A stretch of 64,000 nt of DNA from Thiomonas sp. FB-Cd (GTDB lineage: Bacteria > Pseudomonadota > Gammaproteobacteria > Burkholderiales > Burkholderiaceae_C): NCBI RefSeq assembly GCF_000733775.1, contig NZ_JPOE01000005.1, forward strand, positions 62,001 through 126,000. Direction: 5' to 3'. The notes under the pieces were generated by a model that worked only from the letters and a program-made list of their open reading frames with translations, ran no database searches and was not told where the DNA came from. A program made the position numbers and the translations under genes. Shown here piece by piece: positions 56,205 through 64,000 of the stretch. Position 1 is the stretch's first letter. Each line of letters opens with the position of its first letter.

Positions 56205-57443
56205 TCAGACTCGGCGAAAGACAAGTGATCCGTTCGTTCCGCCAAAACCGAAATTGTTCTTGAGTGCGTGCTCGATGGGCATCTCACGTGCGGTATTGGC
56301 GCAATAATCGAGGTCGCATTCCGGGTCTGGCGTGAATAAATTGATGGTGGGAGGCGAAACCTGATGATGCAACGCGAGCACCGTGAACACCGACTCCAAT
56401 CCGCCAGCCCCACCAAGCAGATGCCCGGTCATGGATTTGGTGGAATTGACCACGAGATCCTTAGCATGCGCACCGAATGCCGCCTTGATCGCATCGGTTT
56501 CGTTTTTATCACCCAGCGGAGTGGATGTGCCGTGCGCGTTAAGGTATTGAACCTGCTCAGGAGCAATCTCCGCATTGCGCAGCGCTGCCAACATGCACTT
56601 GCGCGGGCCGTCAACATTGGGGGCCGTGATGTGGTGCGCGTCGGCGCTCATGCCGAAACCGAGAAGCTCGGCATAAATCCGGGCGCCGCGCTTTTTTGCG
56701 TGTTCCCATTCCTCCAGCATCATGATGCCTGCACCCTCGCCCAGCACGAAGCCGTCGCGATCCTTGTCCCAGGGCCGGCTGGCTGTTGCTGGATCGTCGT
56801 TACGGGTGGACAGTGCACGCGCGGACGCAAAACCGCCGATCCCCAAAGGGCAGACGGTCGCTTCCGCACCGCCGGCCACCATGGCGTCAGCATCGCCGGA
56901 CTCGATCAAGCGCGCCGCCAGTCCGATCGCGTGCAGTCCCGTGGTGCAGGCCGTTACCACGGCAAGATTGGGCCCTCGAAATCCGTACTGGATTGACAGA
57001 TGGCCCGAGATCATGTTGATGATGGACGACGGCACAAAGAATGGCGAGATCCGCCGCGCGCCGCGGTCGATGAATTCCTGGTAGGTCTGCTCGATCATCG
57101 GCAGGCCGCCGATACCGGACCCCACCATCACGCCGATGCGCTCCGGGTCGACACCCGACGAATCGGCCAATCCGCTGTCCCGCACGGCTTGTATGGACGC
57201 TGCCATCCCGTAATGGATGAAGGTGTCCATATGACGGGCCTCCTTAACGGGGATGTAGGCGCCCACGTCAAAGTCACGCACCTCGCCAGCAATCTGCGCG
57301 GCGAATGTGGATGCGTCAAATTTGGTGATACGTCCGATCCCGGATTTTCCGGCAAGCAGATGACTCCAGGCATCTTCGACCGTGTTGCCAATGGGCGAGA
57401 TGATGCCCAGACCGGTGATGGCGATTCGACGGCGCAGACTCAT
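56205..57443 (-). CDS. fabF: 3-oxoacyl-[ACP] synthase II
   Basis: A 412-residue condensing enzyme that elongates acyl-ACP with malonyl-ACP. The active-site Cys lies in TACTTGLHAIG, with the two His in NAHGTSTPLGD and TGHLLGGAGGLE, the classic Cys-His-His set. The C-terminus NNFGFGGTNGSLVF is typical. ATG 57443 (MSLRRRIAITG) is the family start. It lies 163 bp after acpP; no distinct feature was seen in that gap. Confidence 0.96.
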   Translation of the reverse strand: MSLRRRIAITGLGIISPIGNTVEDAWSHLLAGKSGIGRITKFDASTFAAQIAGEVRDFDVGAYIPVKEARHMDTFIHYGMAASIQAVRDSGLADSSGVDPERIGVMVGSGIGGLPMIEQTYQEFIDRGARRISPFFVPSSIINMISGHLSIQYGFRGPNLAVVTACTTGLHAIGLAARLIESGDADAMVAGGAEATVCPLGIGGFASARALSTRNDDPATASRPWDKDRDGFVLGEGAGIMMLEEWEHAKKRGARIYAELLGFGMSADAHHITAPNVDGPRKCMLAALRNAEIAPEQVQYLNAHGTSTPLGDKNETDAIKAAFGAHAKDLVVNSTKSMTGHLLGGAGGLESVFTVLALHHQVSPPTINLFTPDPECDLDYCANTAREMPIEHALKNNFGFGGTNGSLVFRRV

Positions 57444-57606
57444 AGGACAGGGGTTCGCAAAGCGGAATCGAATAGGGAAAAGGAATGTATCGCACACATG
57501 CAACCGAGCCGAACAGGCTCAGGCTGCAAGTTCAAGGCTCTGCGCGCCGAACGCGGCCCGCAGCCTGGAGCACACCCGCGCCGCCGTATGGCGGGCGCAC
57601 CCATGC

Positions 57607-57846
57607 TCAAGCCTTGTGGTGCTGTTTGGCGTAGTCAACCGCCAGTTGCACGGTCGTGATCTTTTCGGCGTCCTCATCGGGAATTTCGATGCCGAATTCA
57701 TCCTCCAAAGCCATCACCAATTCCACCGTATCCAGCGAGTCTGCGCCCAGGTCATTGACGAAGGATTTTTCATTCGTGACCTGGTCTTCGGCCACACCCA
57801 ACTGCTCGGCAATGATCTTTTTGACGCGCTGCTCAATATCACTCAT
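57607..57846 (-). CDS. acpP: Acyl carrier protein
   Basis: A 79-residue ACP that carries growing acyl chains on 4'-phosphopantetheine. The modified Ser37 lies in [16 protein letters not shown], the standard motif. The acidic composition and length are typical. ATG 57846 (MSDIEQRV) is preferred over an ATG four codons upstream. It sits between fabG and fabF, the usual order. Confidence 0.97.
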   Translation of the reverse strand: MSDIEQRVKKIIAEQLGVAEDQVTNEKSFVNDLGADSLDTVELVMALEDEFGIEIPDEDAEKITTVQLAVDYAKQHHKA

Positions 57847-57906
57847 GTAATTCTCCATAAAAAAGGCTATCGAATTCTAACAATCCGGATGCGAACGCCC
57901 CGACGA

Positions 57907-58656
57907 TCAAGTCATATACATGCCGCCGTTCACGTGCAGTTCCACACCGGTGATGTAACTGGCGTGCGGGCTGACGAGAAAACCGACGGCATGGGCGATG
58001 TCGTGGGGCTGCCCCAGGCGCCCCAGCGGAATGCGGGTCAGAAGGGCCTGCGAGGCGGCCTCGCCAAGCGAGCGTGTCATGTCGGTGTCGATGAAACCCG
58101 GTGCGACGCAGTTCACGGTGATATTCCGGCTGCCAAGTTCCTGCGCCAGCGCCCGAGTCATGCCGGCCACACCTGCCTTGGCCGCGGCGTAATTGGCTTG
58201 ACCCGGATTGCCCGAGGCGCCCACAACCGAGGTAATGTTGACAATCCGCCCTGCGCGCTGCTTCATCATGGGCCGGATCGCCGCACGACACAGACGAAAT
58301 ACAGCGCTCAGATTCGTTTCGATCACGAGCGCCCAATCGTCGTCCTTCATGCGAAGGGCCAAGGTGTCGCGGGTGATGCCCGCGTTGTTGACCAGAATAT
58401 GCAAGCCGCCGCGCTCCCGAACCAAACGATCGATGAGCGCTTCGCCGGCATGGGCATTGGTCACATCGAGCACAACACCCTCGCCCGCACTCGCCAGCGC
58501 CCCGGCAATTTGCGCAGCGCCAGCCTCGCTGGTCGCCGTCCCCACGATGAACGCGCCCTGCCGGGCAAGCTCGGCCGCGATCGCTTGCCCGATGCCGCGG
58601 GTGGCACCAGTGACCAGAGCGACTTGCCCGGCCAATGGAAGTTGGGGTGATGTCAT
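57907..58656 (-). CDS. fabG: 3-oxoacyl-[ACP] reductase
   Basis: A 249-residue SDR that reduces 3-oxoacyl-ACP with NADPH. TGATRGIG is the cofactor loop, NNAGITRD follows, and the catalytic Ser and Tyr/Lys are in NITSVVGASG and NYAAAKAG. The C-terminus VELHVNGGMYMT is typical of true FabG. The ATG at 58656 overlaps the fabD stop. A much longer open frame upstream is the antisense or offset of fabD and is not used. Confidence 0.96.
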   Translation of the reverse strand: MTSPQLPLAGQVALVTGATRGIGQAIAAELARQGAFIVGTATSEAGAAQIAGALASAGEGVVLDVTNAHAGEALIDRLVRERGGLHILVNNAGITRDTLALRMKDDDWALVIETNLSAVFRLCRAAIRPMMKQRAGRIVNITSVVGASGNPGQANYAAAKAGVAGMTRALAQELGSRNITVNCVAPGFIDTDMTRSLGEAASQALLTRIPLGRLGQPHDIAHAVGFLVSPHASYITGVELHVNGGMYMT

Positions 58657-59591
58657 AGTAAAGCCTCCATGATCGTTTGCGCGCTGGCCAGGTCCACGAG
58701 CGCATGACCGCTCAGGGCCGGATCGATTCGACGCGAGAGCCCCGCCAGCACCTTGCCCGGCCCACACTCGACAATTTGGCTGCAACCCGCCGCGGCCAAG
58801 GCGTGCACACACTCCACCCAGCGGACGGGACTTGCCGCCTGGGCTGCGAGCGCACGCCGTATGGCTTGCGGCTCGGGGTGTTGAGCAACATCGACGTTGT
58901 GGATGACGGGAATATCGGGGCTGCGCACCGGAACCTGCTCCAAGTACTGCGCCAGGCGCTCGGCCGCTGGTTTGAGTAGGCTGCTGTGAAATGGTGCTGA
59001 AACGGGCAAAGGCAACGCGCGCTTGGCGCCACGGGCCTTTAGCAAAATGCATGCGCGTTCCACCGCTGCCTTGGTGCCTGCAATGACCACCTGGCCTGGC
59101 GCGTTGAAATTCACCGCCTCGACCACTTCACCGCCCTCTGTGGCAGCCTCGGCACATGCGTCGCGCACCGCTGCATCGTCCAAACCCAGGACGGCTGCCA
59201 TGCCGCCGCTACCCACAGGAACTGCTTCCTGCATGACTTGAGCGCGAAAGCGCACGAGCGGCAGTGCGTCAGCAAATGCAATGGCACCGCCGGCCACCAA
59301 CGCGGTGTATTCGCCGAGGCTGTGGCCGGCCATGTACTGAGGTTTGCCGCCGCCCTCAGCGCGCCATAGACGCCACAGCGCCACGCCTGCAGTAAGCATG
59401 ACGGGCTGCGTGTTGGTCGTGAGATTAAGGGCCTCGGCGGGACCCTCCGCGATCAGCCGGCCGATGTCCTGGCGCAGCGCATCGCCAGCCTCCTGCAAGG
59501 TTTCGCGCACAACGGTGTGACCGGCGGCACCGTCCAGCATTCCGACGGCTTGCGAGCCTTGGCCAGGGAAAACGAAGGCAAAGGTTTTCAT
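58653..59591 (-). CDS. fabD: Malonyl-CoA-ACP transacylase
   Basis: A 312-residue acyltransferase that moves malonyl groups from CoA to ACP. It begins FAFVFPGQGSQAVGML, has the nucleophile Ser91 in GHSLGEY, the Arg in VRFRAQVMQEAV, and the catalytic His in SAPFHSSLL. Length is standard. It lies 92 bp after fabH and overlaps fabG by ATGA. Confidence 0.96.
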   Translation of the reverse strand: MKTFAFVFPGQGSQAVGMLDGAAGHTVVRETLQEAGDALRQDIGRLIAEGPAEALNLTTNTQPVMLTAGVALWRLWRAEGGGKPQYMAGHSLGEYTALVAGGAIAFADALPLVRFRAQVMQEAVPVGSGGMAAVLGLDDAAVRDACAEAATEGGEVVEAVNFNAPGQVVIAGTKAAVERACILLKARGAKRALPLPVSAPFHSSLLKPAAERLAQYLEQVPVRSPDIPVIHNVDVAQHPEPQAIRRALAAQAASPVRWVECVHALAAAGCSQIVECGPGKVLAGLSRRIDPALSGHALVDLASAQTIMEALL

Positions 59592-59683
59592 CGATGATGG
59601 TGCGGATTAAGCGTTTGGCACGTCTGGGCAAATGGCGTTGAAGGGTTTTCAACGACGCGAACTAGCATGCAGACCGTCATGGG

Positions 59684-60661
59684 TTAATAGTCGAGGAGCG
59701 CAGCGCCCCATGTCAGACCACCACCCACGGCTTCAAACAACAGGGTGTCGCCCCGGCGTATGGTGCCAGCCCGCACAGCCGTATCAAGCGCCAAGGGGAT
59801 GGACGCCGCTGAGGTATTGCCATGATCGGCCACGGTCTGCACCACCTTCTCTGCCGGGATCCCCAGCTTTTTTGCCGTGTGCAACATGATGCGAATGTTG
59901 GCTTGGTGCGGCACCATCCAGTCCACATCTTCGGGCTTGCGGCCGGACTTGGCCAGCACCTCGCGGGCGACATTCTCGAGCACGTGCACAGCTTGCTTGA
60001 ACACAGCCGGGCCATCCATCTTGAGGAACGGGTGTCCACTGATCTCGCCCGAGGCGACCCGGCCTGGCGTGCACAAGATGCCAGCCTGGCGACCATCGGC
60101 ATGCAGGCTGGACGCCAGCAAGCCCGGCGTCTGGCTCTCCGCCAGCACCACGGCCCCGGCACCATCACCGAACAGCACACAGGTGCTGCGGTCCTTGAAG
60201 TCAAGGATCCGGGAGAAGACCTCAGTCCCGATGACAAGGGCATGACGCGCCAAGCCGCCGCGTACGAACTGATCAGCAATGGTCAACGCGTAGACGAAGC
60301 CCGCACACACCGCCTGCACATCGAATGCTGCACCGCCCCCAGCCCCTAACCGGCCTTGAATGAGCGCGGCATTCGAGGGGAAGATCATATCGGGCGTGGA
60401 CGTGGCGACGATGATCAGATCAATGTCCTGAGCGACCAGGCCCGCTGCTTCAAGCGCGCGCCGCGCCGCTTGCTCACCAAGATCCACGCTCGTTGTGTCG
60501 GCACCAACAAAATGGCGGTGGCGGATGCCTGTGCGCTCGACGATCCATTCATCACTGGTTTCGATGCCATCACGAGCCAACCGTGCGGCAAGCTCATCGT
60601 TGCTGACCTTGTTGGGCGGGAGATGGCTGCCGGTGCCGATGATGCGGGAATAGCGCGACAT
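59684..60661 (-). CDS. fabH: 3-oxoacyl-[ACP] synthase III
   Basis: A 325-residue enzyme that starts fatty-acid synthesis from acetyl-CoA and malonyl-ACP. The catalytic Cys is in [13 protein letters not shown], the His in [10 protein letters not shown] and the Asn in DHGNTSAAS. Length is standard. It lies 84 bp after plsX, which puts initiation of fatty-acid and phospholipid synthesis in one transcript. Confidence 0.96.
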   Translation of the reverse strand: MSRYSRIIGTGSHLPPNKVSNDELAARLARDGIETSDEWIVERTGIRHRHFVGADTTSVDLGEQAARRALEAAGLVAQDIDLIIVATSTPDMIFPSNAALIQGRLGAGGGAAFDVQAVCAGFVYALTIADQFVRGGLARHALVIGTEVFSRILDFKDRSTCVLFGDGAGAVVLAESQTPGLLASSLHADGRQAGILCTPGRVASGEISGHPFLKMDGPAVFKQAVHVLENVAREVLAKSGRKPEDVDWMVPHQANIRIMLHTAKKLGIPAEKVVQTVADHGNTSAASIPLALDTAVRAGTIRRGDTLLFEAVGGGLTWGAALLDY

Positions 60662-60745
60662 GGAAGCGGGATGGAATGTTTCGGATGAAAGGAGCCGGGA
60701 TGAAACCCAGCGTCGGAAAGCGGATAGACGCCCAGCCCAAGCGAA

Positions 60746-61819
60746 TCAGGGACTGGCAGCGGAAAGCGGTGCAGCGGGCGGGGTTGCTGCTTTTTCGCCC
60801 TGCAAGTGCAGTGCAGCAAGGATGCGTTCAATCTCCTGCACAACTTGGCCCTCCACCGCTTCATAGGCCCGTTCCAGCGCTTGCTGAAAAGCGAAGTCGT
60901 CTGCGGAGCCGTGGCTTTTGAATACCAGACCGCGCAGCCCAAGAAGGGCCGCGCCGTTGTAGCGACGGTGATCGACGCGGCTGCGAAAGCGTTTGAGCAC
61001 TGGCATGGCTGCCAGCGCCATGAGCTTCGTCCAAGGACTGCGCGTGAATTCCTGCCGGATCATCCCGGTCAGCATCTGCGCCAGCCCTTCGGATGTCTTG
61101 AGCGCAACGTTACCCACGAATCCATCACACACGACGATGTCCGCGGTGCCCTTGAAGATGTCGTTGCCCTCGACGTTCCCCAGAAAATTGAGGCGGCCTT
61201 CGGCGTGAGCCTGGCGCAGCAGTTCACCCGCACGCTTGATCATCTCATTGCCCTTGATCACCTCTTCGCCGATATTAAGGAGCCCGACCCGGGGGTTCGG
61301 GTGCCCCCCAGCCGCGGCGAACGCGGTGCCCATCACGGCGAATTGCAGCAAATGCTCCGCCTCGCAGTCGACATTGGCGCCCAGATCCAGCATCAGCGTG
61401 CCGCTACCTGCCGCATTCGGCAGGTATGTGGCGATGGCCGGACGGTCAATTCCAGGCAGAGTCTTGAGCACATAGCGTGCAACAGCCATCAGCGCACCCG
61501 TGTTTCCCGACGAGACACAGGCATCGGCAGTCCCGTCTTTCACCAATTCAATGGCGCGGCGCATGGACGAATCTTTCTTGCGTCGCAGCGCGACCTCGAC
61601 AGAGTCTTCCATGGTGACGACCTCGGCAGCCGGCACGATTTGAACGCGAGGGTGCCCATCCAGCCCATGCTGGCGAAGCCCCGCCTGCATGGCCTCGGGC
61701 TGCCCCACGAGCAGCATCTGGCAGCCCGCATGCCGATCAAGCAGGCCACGGCAGGCTGGCAGGGTGACCGACACGCCATAGTCGCCACCCATGACGTCCA
61801 CGGCGAGACTAGCGGCCAT
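60746..61819 (-). CDS. plsX: Phosphate acyltransferase PlsX
   Basis: A 357-residue enzyme making acyl-phosphate from acyl-ACP for glycerol-3-phosphate acylation. Signatures include [19 protein letters not shown] at the N-terminus, [33 protein letters not shown] and [12 protein letters not shown]. Length is normal. It follows rpmF on the minus strand; the 148-bp gap shows no distinct element. Confidence 0.96.
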   Translation of the reverse strand: MAASLAVDVMGGDYGVSVTLPACRGLLDRHAGCQMLLVGQPEAMQAGLRQHGLDGHPRVQIVPAAEVVTMEDSVEVALRRKKDSSMRRAIELVKDGTADACVSSGNTGALMAVARYVLKTLPGIDRPAIATYLPNAAGSGTLMLDLGANVDCEAEHLLQFAVMGTAFAAAGGHPNPRVGLLNIGEEVIKGNEMIKRAGELLRQAHAEGRLNFLGNVEGNDIFKGTADIVVCDGFVGNVALKTSEGLAQMLTGMIRQEFTRSPWTKLMALAAMPVLKRFRSRVDHRRYNGAALLGLRGLVFKSHGSADDFAFQQALERAYEAVEGQVVQEIERILAALHLQGEKAATPPAAPLSAASP

Positions 61820-61967
61820 GAACAGGGTGCAAGGCCAAGTTGAACAGATGCATGATGCAAACTGCGGCTAGGCGGCGATCGGCCGGCCGGGTCAGGTCAC
61901 TCGGCACCGTTGCCGCAGCCGCTCAGGCGCGCTCGAGGACTCGACATGAACTGCGCGTGCCGGCAGC

Positions 61968-62150
61968 TCACTCTTCCGATTTGGTCTTTACGACCTTGCG
62001 TCCGCGGTAAAACCCGGTTGGGCTGATGTGGTGGCGCAAATGCACTTCACCGGTGGTGGGCTCAAGCGCCACAGGAGGCTGACCCAAATGCTGGTGCGAG
62101 CGATGCATGCCGCGCTTGGACGGCGATTTCTTGTTCTGCTGGACGGCCAT
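61968..62150 (-). CDS. rpmF: 50S ribosomal protein L32
   Basis: A 60-residue ribosomal protein with the canonical start [19 protein letters not shown] and the family's later [15 protein letters not shown]. The zinc-binding Cys residues of some L32 proteins are absent, as usual for this lineage. It lies between yceD and plsX, a conserved proteobacterial order. Confidence 0.97.
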   Translation of the reverse strand: MAVQQNKKSPSKRGMHRSHQHLGQPPVALEPTTGEVHLRHHISPTGFYRGRKVVKTKSEE

Positions 62151-62213
62151 AGTGCTACCCCGTGCGAAAAATCCAACGATTGTACACGCGCAGGCTTCTT
62201 GGGTTCCGAAAAT

Positions 62214-62792
62214 CTAGCCCGGCTTTTTCAGCCGCGCCAACGCGGCGAACGGCGACTCGCGAGTCCCGCGAACCTGCGCCTCGGCAGCTCGGTTTTGCAG
62301 GCCCTCGGCCACGATGGGCTGAGGACACACGTCATGCATGGGAACCAGCGGTAGCGCGAGGATGAGCTGGTCTTCCACCAGGCTGCGGACATCCGTCGCT
62401 CCACGCACGCACAAGGCCTCTTCCTCGGACTCGAGTTCCTCGATGGTCAACTCGGGCTCCTCCTCAACCAGCCGGAACAGCGCCGTGTCATGCACTTCCT
62501 GCATGGAACCCTGCAGACATCGTTGGCACTGCATCGGCAGCACCGCCTGTACACTCAACTCCACCACGGCCTGAGCTGGCTGGCCAGCTCGTTGCCGCAT
62601 GAATCCACGCAAGCTCCAGTTTGCATGCAAGGATTTCAGGGAAGTGGGTGTGCCCATGAGCGAGGACGCCAAGCGGGGCAAATCAGGCACGGCAAACCGC
62701 CCCTCAAGCACACGCTGCTGCCGCGCAAACTCTTGCAGATTCAGGCGCAATTCCTCGGTGGGCGCAGGACTGGCAGGATCATCTCGCATCAT
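62214..62792 (-). CDS. YceD family (DUF177) protein
   Basis: A 192-residue DUF177/YceD protein. The conserved CxxC region reads LPMQCQRCLQGSMQEV and is followed by an acidic stretch (EEPELTIEELESEEEALCV) and LVEDQLILALPLVPMH. YceD homologues are linked to 23S rRNA accumulation and always lie next to rpmF, as here (63 bp upstream). Start at 62792 or the adjacent ATG; an in-frame codon seven residues earlier is possible. Confidence 0.9.
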   Translation of the reverse strand: MMRDDPASPAPTEELRLNLQEFARQQRVLEGRFAVPDLPRLASSLMGTPTSLKSLHANWSLRGFMRQRAGQPAQAVVELSVQAVLPMQCQRCLQGSMQEVHDTALFRLVEEEPELTIEELESEEEALCVRGATDVRSLVEDQLILALPLVPMHDVCPQPIVAEGLQNRAAEAQVRGTRESPFAALARLKKPG

Positions 62793-62848
62793 GGGCGCAG
62801 TGTAGCCCCGCATACTTTCGCTTACCTGCCCGCCTTGGCAATACTCCT

Positions 62849-62862
62849 AAACTTAAGAGTTT
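62849..62862. promoter_or_regulatory. Small palindrome upstream of the YeeE/YedE gene
   Basis: AAACT-TAAG-AGTTT forms a 5-bp inverted repeat in the intergenic region between yceD and the transporter pair, about 94 bp before the transporter start. A TTGGCA that could be a -35 element lies just upstream at 62835-62840. It might be an operator, but the repeat is short and could occur by chance. Confidence 0.25.
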
Positions 62863-62955
62863 TCCGCCTCGATCCTGCGCGTCGTACACGGCGCGCCGCA
62901 AGCGCCCATGCAGCGAAAAGGACGGGTCCAGTTTTCGATTTTTCCGGATACTTAC

Positions 62956-63432
62956 ATGGATTGGATTGCACGCTTGTTTCCTACAGGTTGGACTCACTTT
63001 CTCGCTGGAGGTGTTGCGATCGGCGCGGGTGTGAGCCTACTGTTTCTTCTCACCGGGTTCATTGGCGGAGTGAGCACTGCGTATAGCGCCGTATGGTCCT
63101 ATTTCAGCTCGTGGCCACACTTTCGACAAGAGAAATTCATAGCCACCCGCAACTGGCGGCTGACCTATGCGTTGGGGATGATCCTGGGAGCCCTGGTGTT
63201 CACGATCGCCTTCAATCACGGCGAGAGTTTCGTGACTCGCGTTCCGACCTGGCAACTTCTGTTCGGGGGCGTCATCGGCGGCTTCGGTGCCCGTATGGGC
63301 GGCGGGTGCACATCAGGCCATGGCATCTGCGGCCTTGGCTCGCTGCAATTGCCATCGCTCTTGGCGGTCATCACCTTTCTCTTCACCGCGATCGTTACCG
63401 CGCATGTGGTGCGAGCGCTTGGGGGATTCTGA
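62956..63432 (+). CDS. YeeE/YedE transporter, first half
   Basis: A 158-residue membrane protein with about four helices. The loop GGFGARMGGGCTSGHGICGL, with two Cys residues, is the signature of YeeE/YedE (TsuA-type) sulfur-compound transporters that move thiosulfate. ATG 62956 (MDWIARLF) gives a normal first helix; a longer form adds 16 unlikely residues. It is immediately followed by the second half. In single-chain relatives both halves form one protein, so the two probably assemble in the inner membrane. Confidence 0.88.
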   Translation: MDWIARLFPTGWTHFLAGGVAIGAGVSLLFLLTGFIGGVSTAYSAVWSYFSSWPHFRQEKFIATRNWRLTYALGMILGALVFTIAFNHGESFVTRVPTWQLLFGGVIGGFGARMGGGCTSGHGICGLGSLQLPSLLAVITFLFTAIVTAHVVRALGGF

Positions 63433-63433
63433 C

Positions 63434-63862
63434 ATGCTCAAACGCGTACGCCCCCTGCCTGTACTCGTCTCCGCCCTGCTCGCCGGCAGCCTCTTCGGCT
63501 TCGGTCTAGCCTTGTCAACCATGGTCAAGCCCGAGGCGATCATCCAGTTCCTGCTCCTCAGAAATATGGGCCTTTTGCTGGTCATGGCCGGCGCCGCTTT
63601 CGTCGTGATGCTGGCCTATCGCTTCATCCCCAGACTCATGCGCACCCCAGTGTTCGGCCTAGGCTGGGGTGTTCATCCCTCTCACCTCAACGCCCGTACG
63701 ATTATCGGTGCCGCGCTGTTCGGGGTGGGATGGGGCTTGAGCGGTGTGTGTCCCGGCCCTGCGCTGGCCGCGCTTGGCGTTGGCAACTGGCCACTCCTTT
63801 ATGTGATCGGTGGAATCCTGATTGGCGCCTGGCTTGAGGGCCGGTTTTTCGAAAAGGACTGA
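63434..63862 (+). CDS. YeeE/YedE transporter, second half (DUF6691)
   Basis: A 142-residue membrane protein with about four helices. [19 protein letters not shown] carries the single Cys that, in full-length YeeE, lines the substrate path; [19 protein letters not shown] is the family's N-terminal helix. It begins one base after the stop of the first half, so the two are cotranscribed and should act together. Split pairs of this kind are common in sulfur-metabolising proteobacteria. maf follows after 5 bp. Confidence 0.88.
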   Translation: MLKRVRPLPVLVSALLAGSLFGFGLALSTMVKPEAIIQFLLLRNMGLLLVMAGAAFVVMLAYRFIPRLMRTPVFGLGWGVHPSHLNARTIIGAALFGVGWGLSGVCPGPALAALGVGNWPLLYVIGGILIGAWLEGRFFEKD

Positions 63863-63867
63863 AAGAC

Positions 63868-64000
63868 ATGCACGGCATTGCGCAGCCGCATGACCATCCG
63901 CCCCTGGTGCTCGCCTCGACCTCGGTCTACCGACGCGAGCTTTTGCAACGCCTGCGCCTTGCCTTCTCTGTGCGCAGCCCGCAGACCGACGAAACTCAAC
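63868..64000 (+). CDS. Maf/YceF nucleoside triphosphate pyrophosphatase (partial)
   Basis: The first 44 codons of a gene running out of the window. [20 protein letters not shown] is the typical N-terminal signature of Maf/YceF proteins, which hydrolyse modified or methylated NTPs such as m7GTP. YceF is normally found beside yceD-rpmF, which supports the call, though here it is on the opposite strand from them. Confidence 0.85.
   Translation, partial: MHGIAQPHDHPPLVLASTSVYRRELLQRLRLAFSVRSPQTDETQ

Noticed and set aside
57907..59052. Longer form of fabG with a 130-residue N-terminal extension
   Set aside because: The extension is the fabD coding sequence read in another frame; the standard FabG start is at 58656 with ATGA overlap to fabD.
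1..64000. Search by eye for CRISPR arrays, prophage, restriction-modification or secretion-system clusters
   Set aside because: No regularly spaced repeats and no such gene groups were seen; apart from the IS607-type remnant the window is core chromosome.

Overview
The window is a GC-rich stretch of chromosome from a Gram-negative bacterium, almost certainly a betaproteobacterium of the order Burkholderiales. The evidence is gene order as much as protein similarity: lepA-lepB-DUF4845-rnc-era-recO-pdxJ-acpS-nagZ, yceD-rpmF-plsX-fabHDG-acpP-fabF next to rpoE-rseA-rseB-mucD, tlpA-aroQ-accB-accC-prmA, and hemL / ThiD-like / rubredoxin are all arrangements known from that order. Genus cannot be fixed from the sequence; a Thiomonas-like organism would fit but is a guess. 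Most of the window is ordinary core chromosome with tightly packed genes and many ATGA overlaps.

Region by region: (1) 1-2.4 kb: the C-terminal part of a FUSC-family membrane protein cut by the window edge, and an MFS exporter. (2) 2.4-4.6 kb: the only clear mobile DNA, an IS607-type remnant. It has a full-length TnpB with all three RuvC acidic residues, a truncated TnpA serine recombinase without its catalytic serine, and a short piece of a second tnpB. (3) 4.6-12.3 kb: an alpha/beta hydrolase, then CBS-domain protein, YqiA-like esterase, SDR reductase, RNB-family ribonuclease, TonB-like protein, aroE and mtgA. (4) 12.3-14.9 kb: hemL and a divergent ThiD-like kinase facing away from a rubredoxin gene. 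(5) 15-25.2 kb: the type IV pilus chemosensory operon pilG-pilH-pilI-pilJ-chpA, with a 2179-residue ChpA/PilL kinase. (6) 25.3-31.4 kb: photolyase on the minus strand, divergent from an algH-ruvX-pyrR-pyrB-pyrC'-plsC run. (7) 31.6 kb: tRNA-Arg(CCT). (8) 31.9-36.7 kb: aroC, feoB, feoA (with a Fur-box-like site) and mpl on the minus strand. (9) 36.8-43.3 kb: an unidentified gene, tlpA-like, aroQ, accB, accC, prmA and a DUF3426 gene that appears split by a frameshift in a C tract. (10) 43.4-62.8 kb: a long minus-strand block for cell-wall recycling, cofactors, RNA and protein processing, the sigma-E stress operon and fatty-acid synthesis. (11) 62.9-64 kb: a split YeeE/YedE (thiosulfate-type) transporter pair and the start of maf.

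The functional themes are surface motility and sensing (Pil-Chp), envelope stress (RpoE-RseAB-MucD), lipid and phospholipid synthesis (accBC, fab, plsX, plsC), pyrimidine, shikimate and haem pathways, and iron uptake. I did not find a clearly new multi-gene system. The items most worth a second look are the TnpB locus with its possible guide RNA and second tnpB relic, the split DUF3426 gene, the roughly 200-nt transcribed tail of mucD before its terminator, the divergent ThiD-like kinase and the metal-site-less PyrC'.
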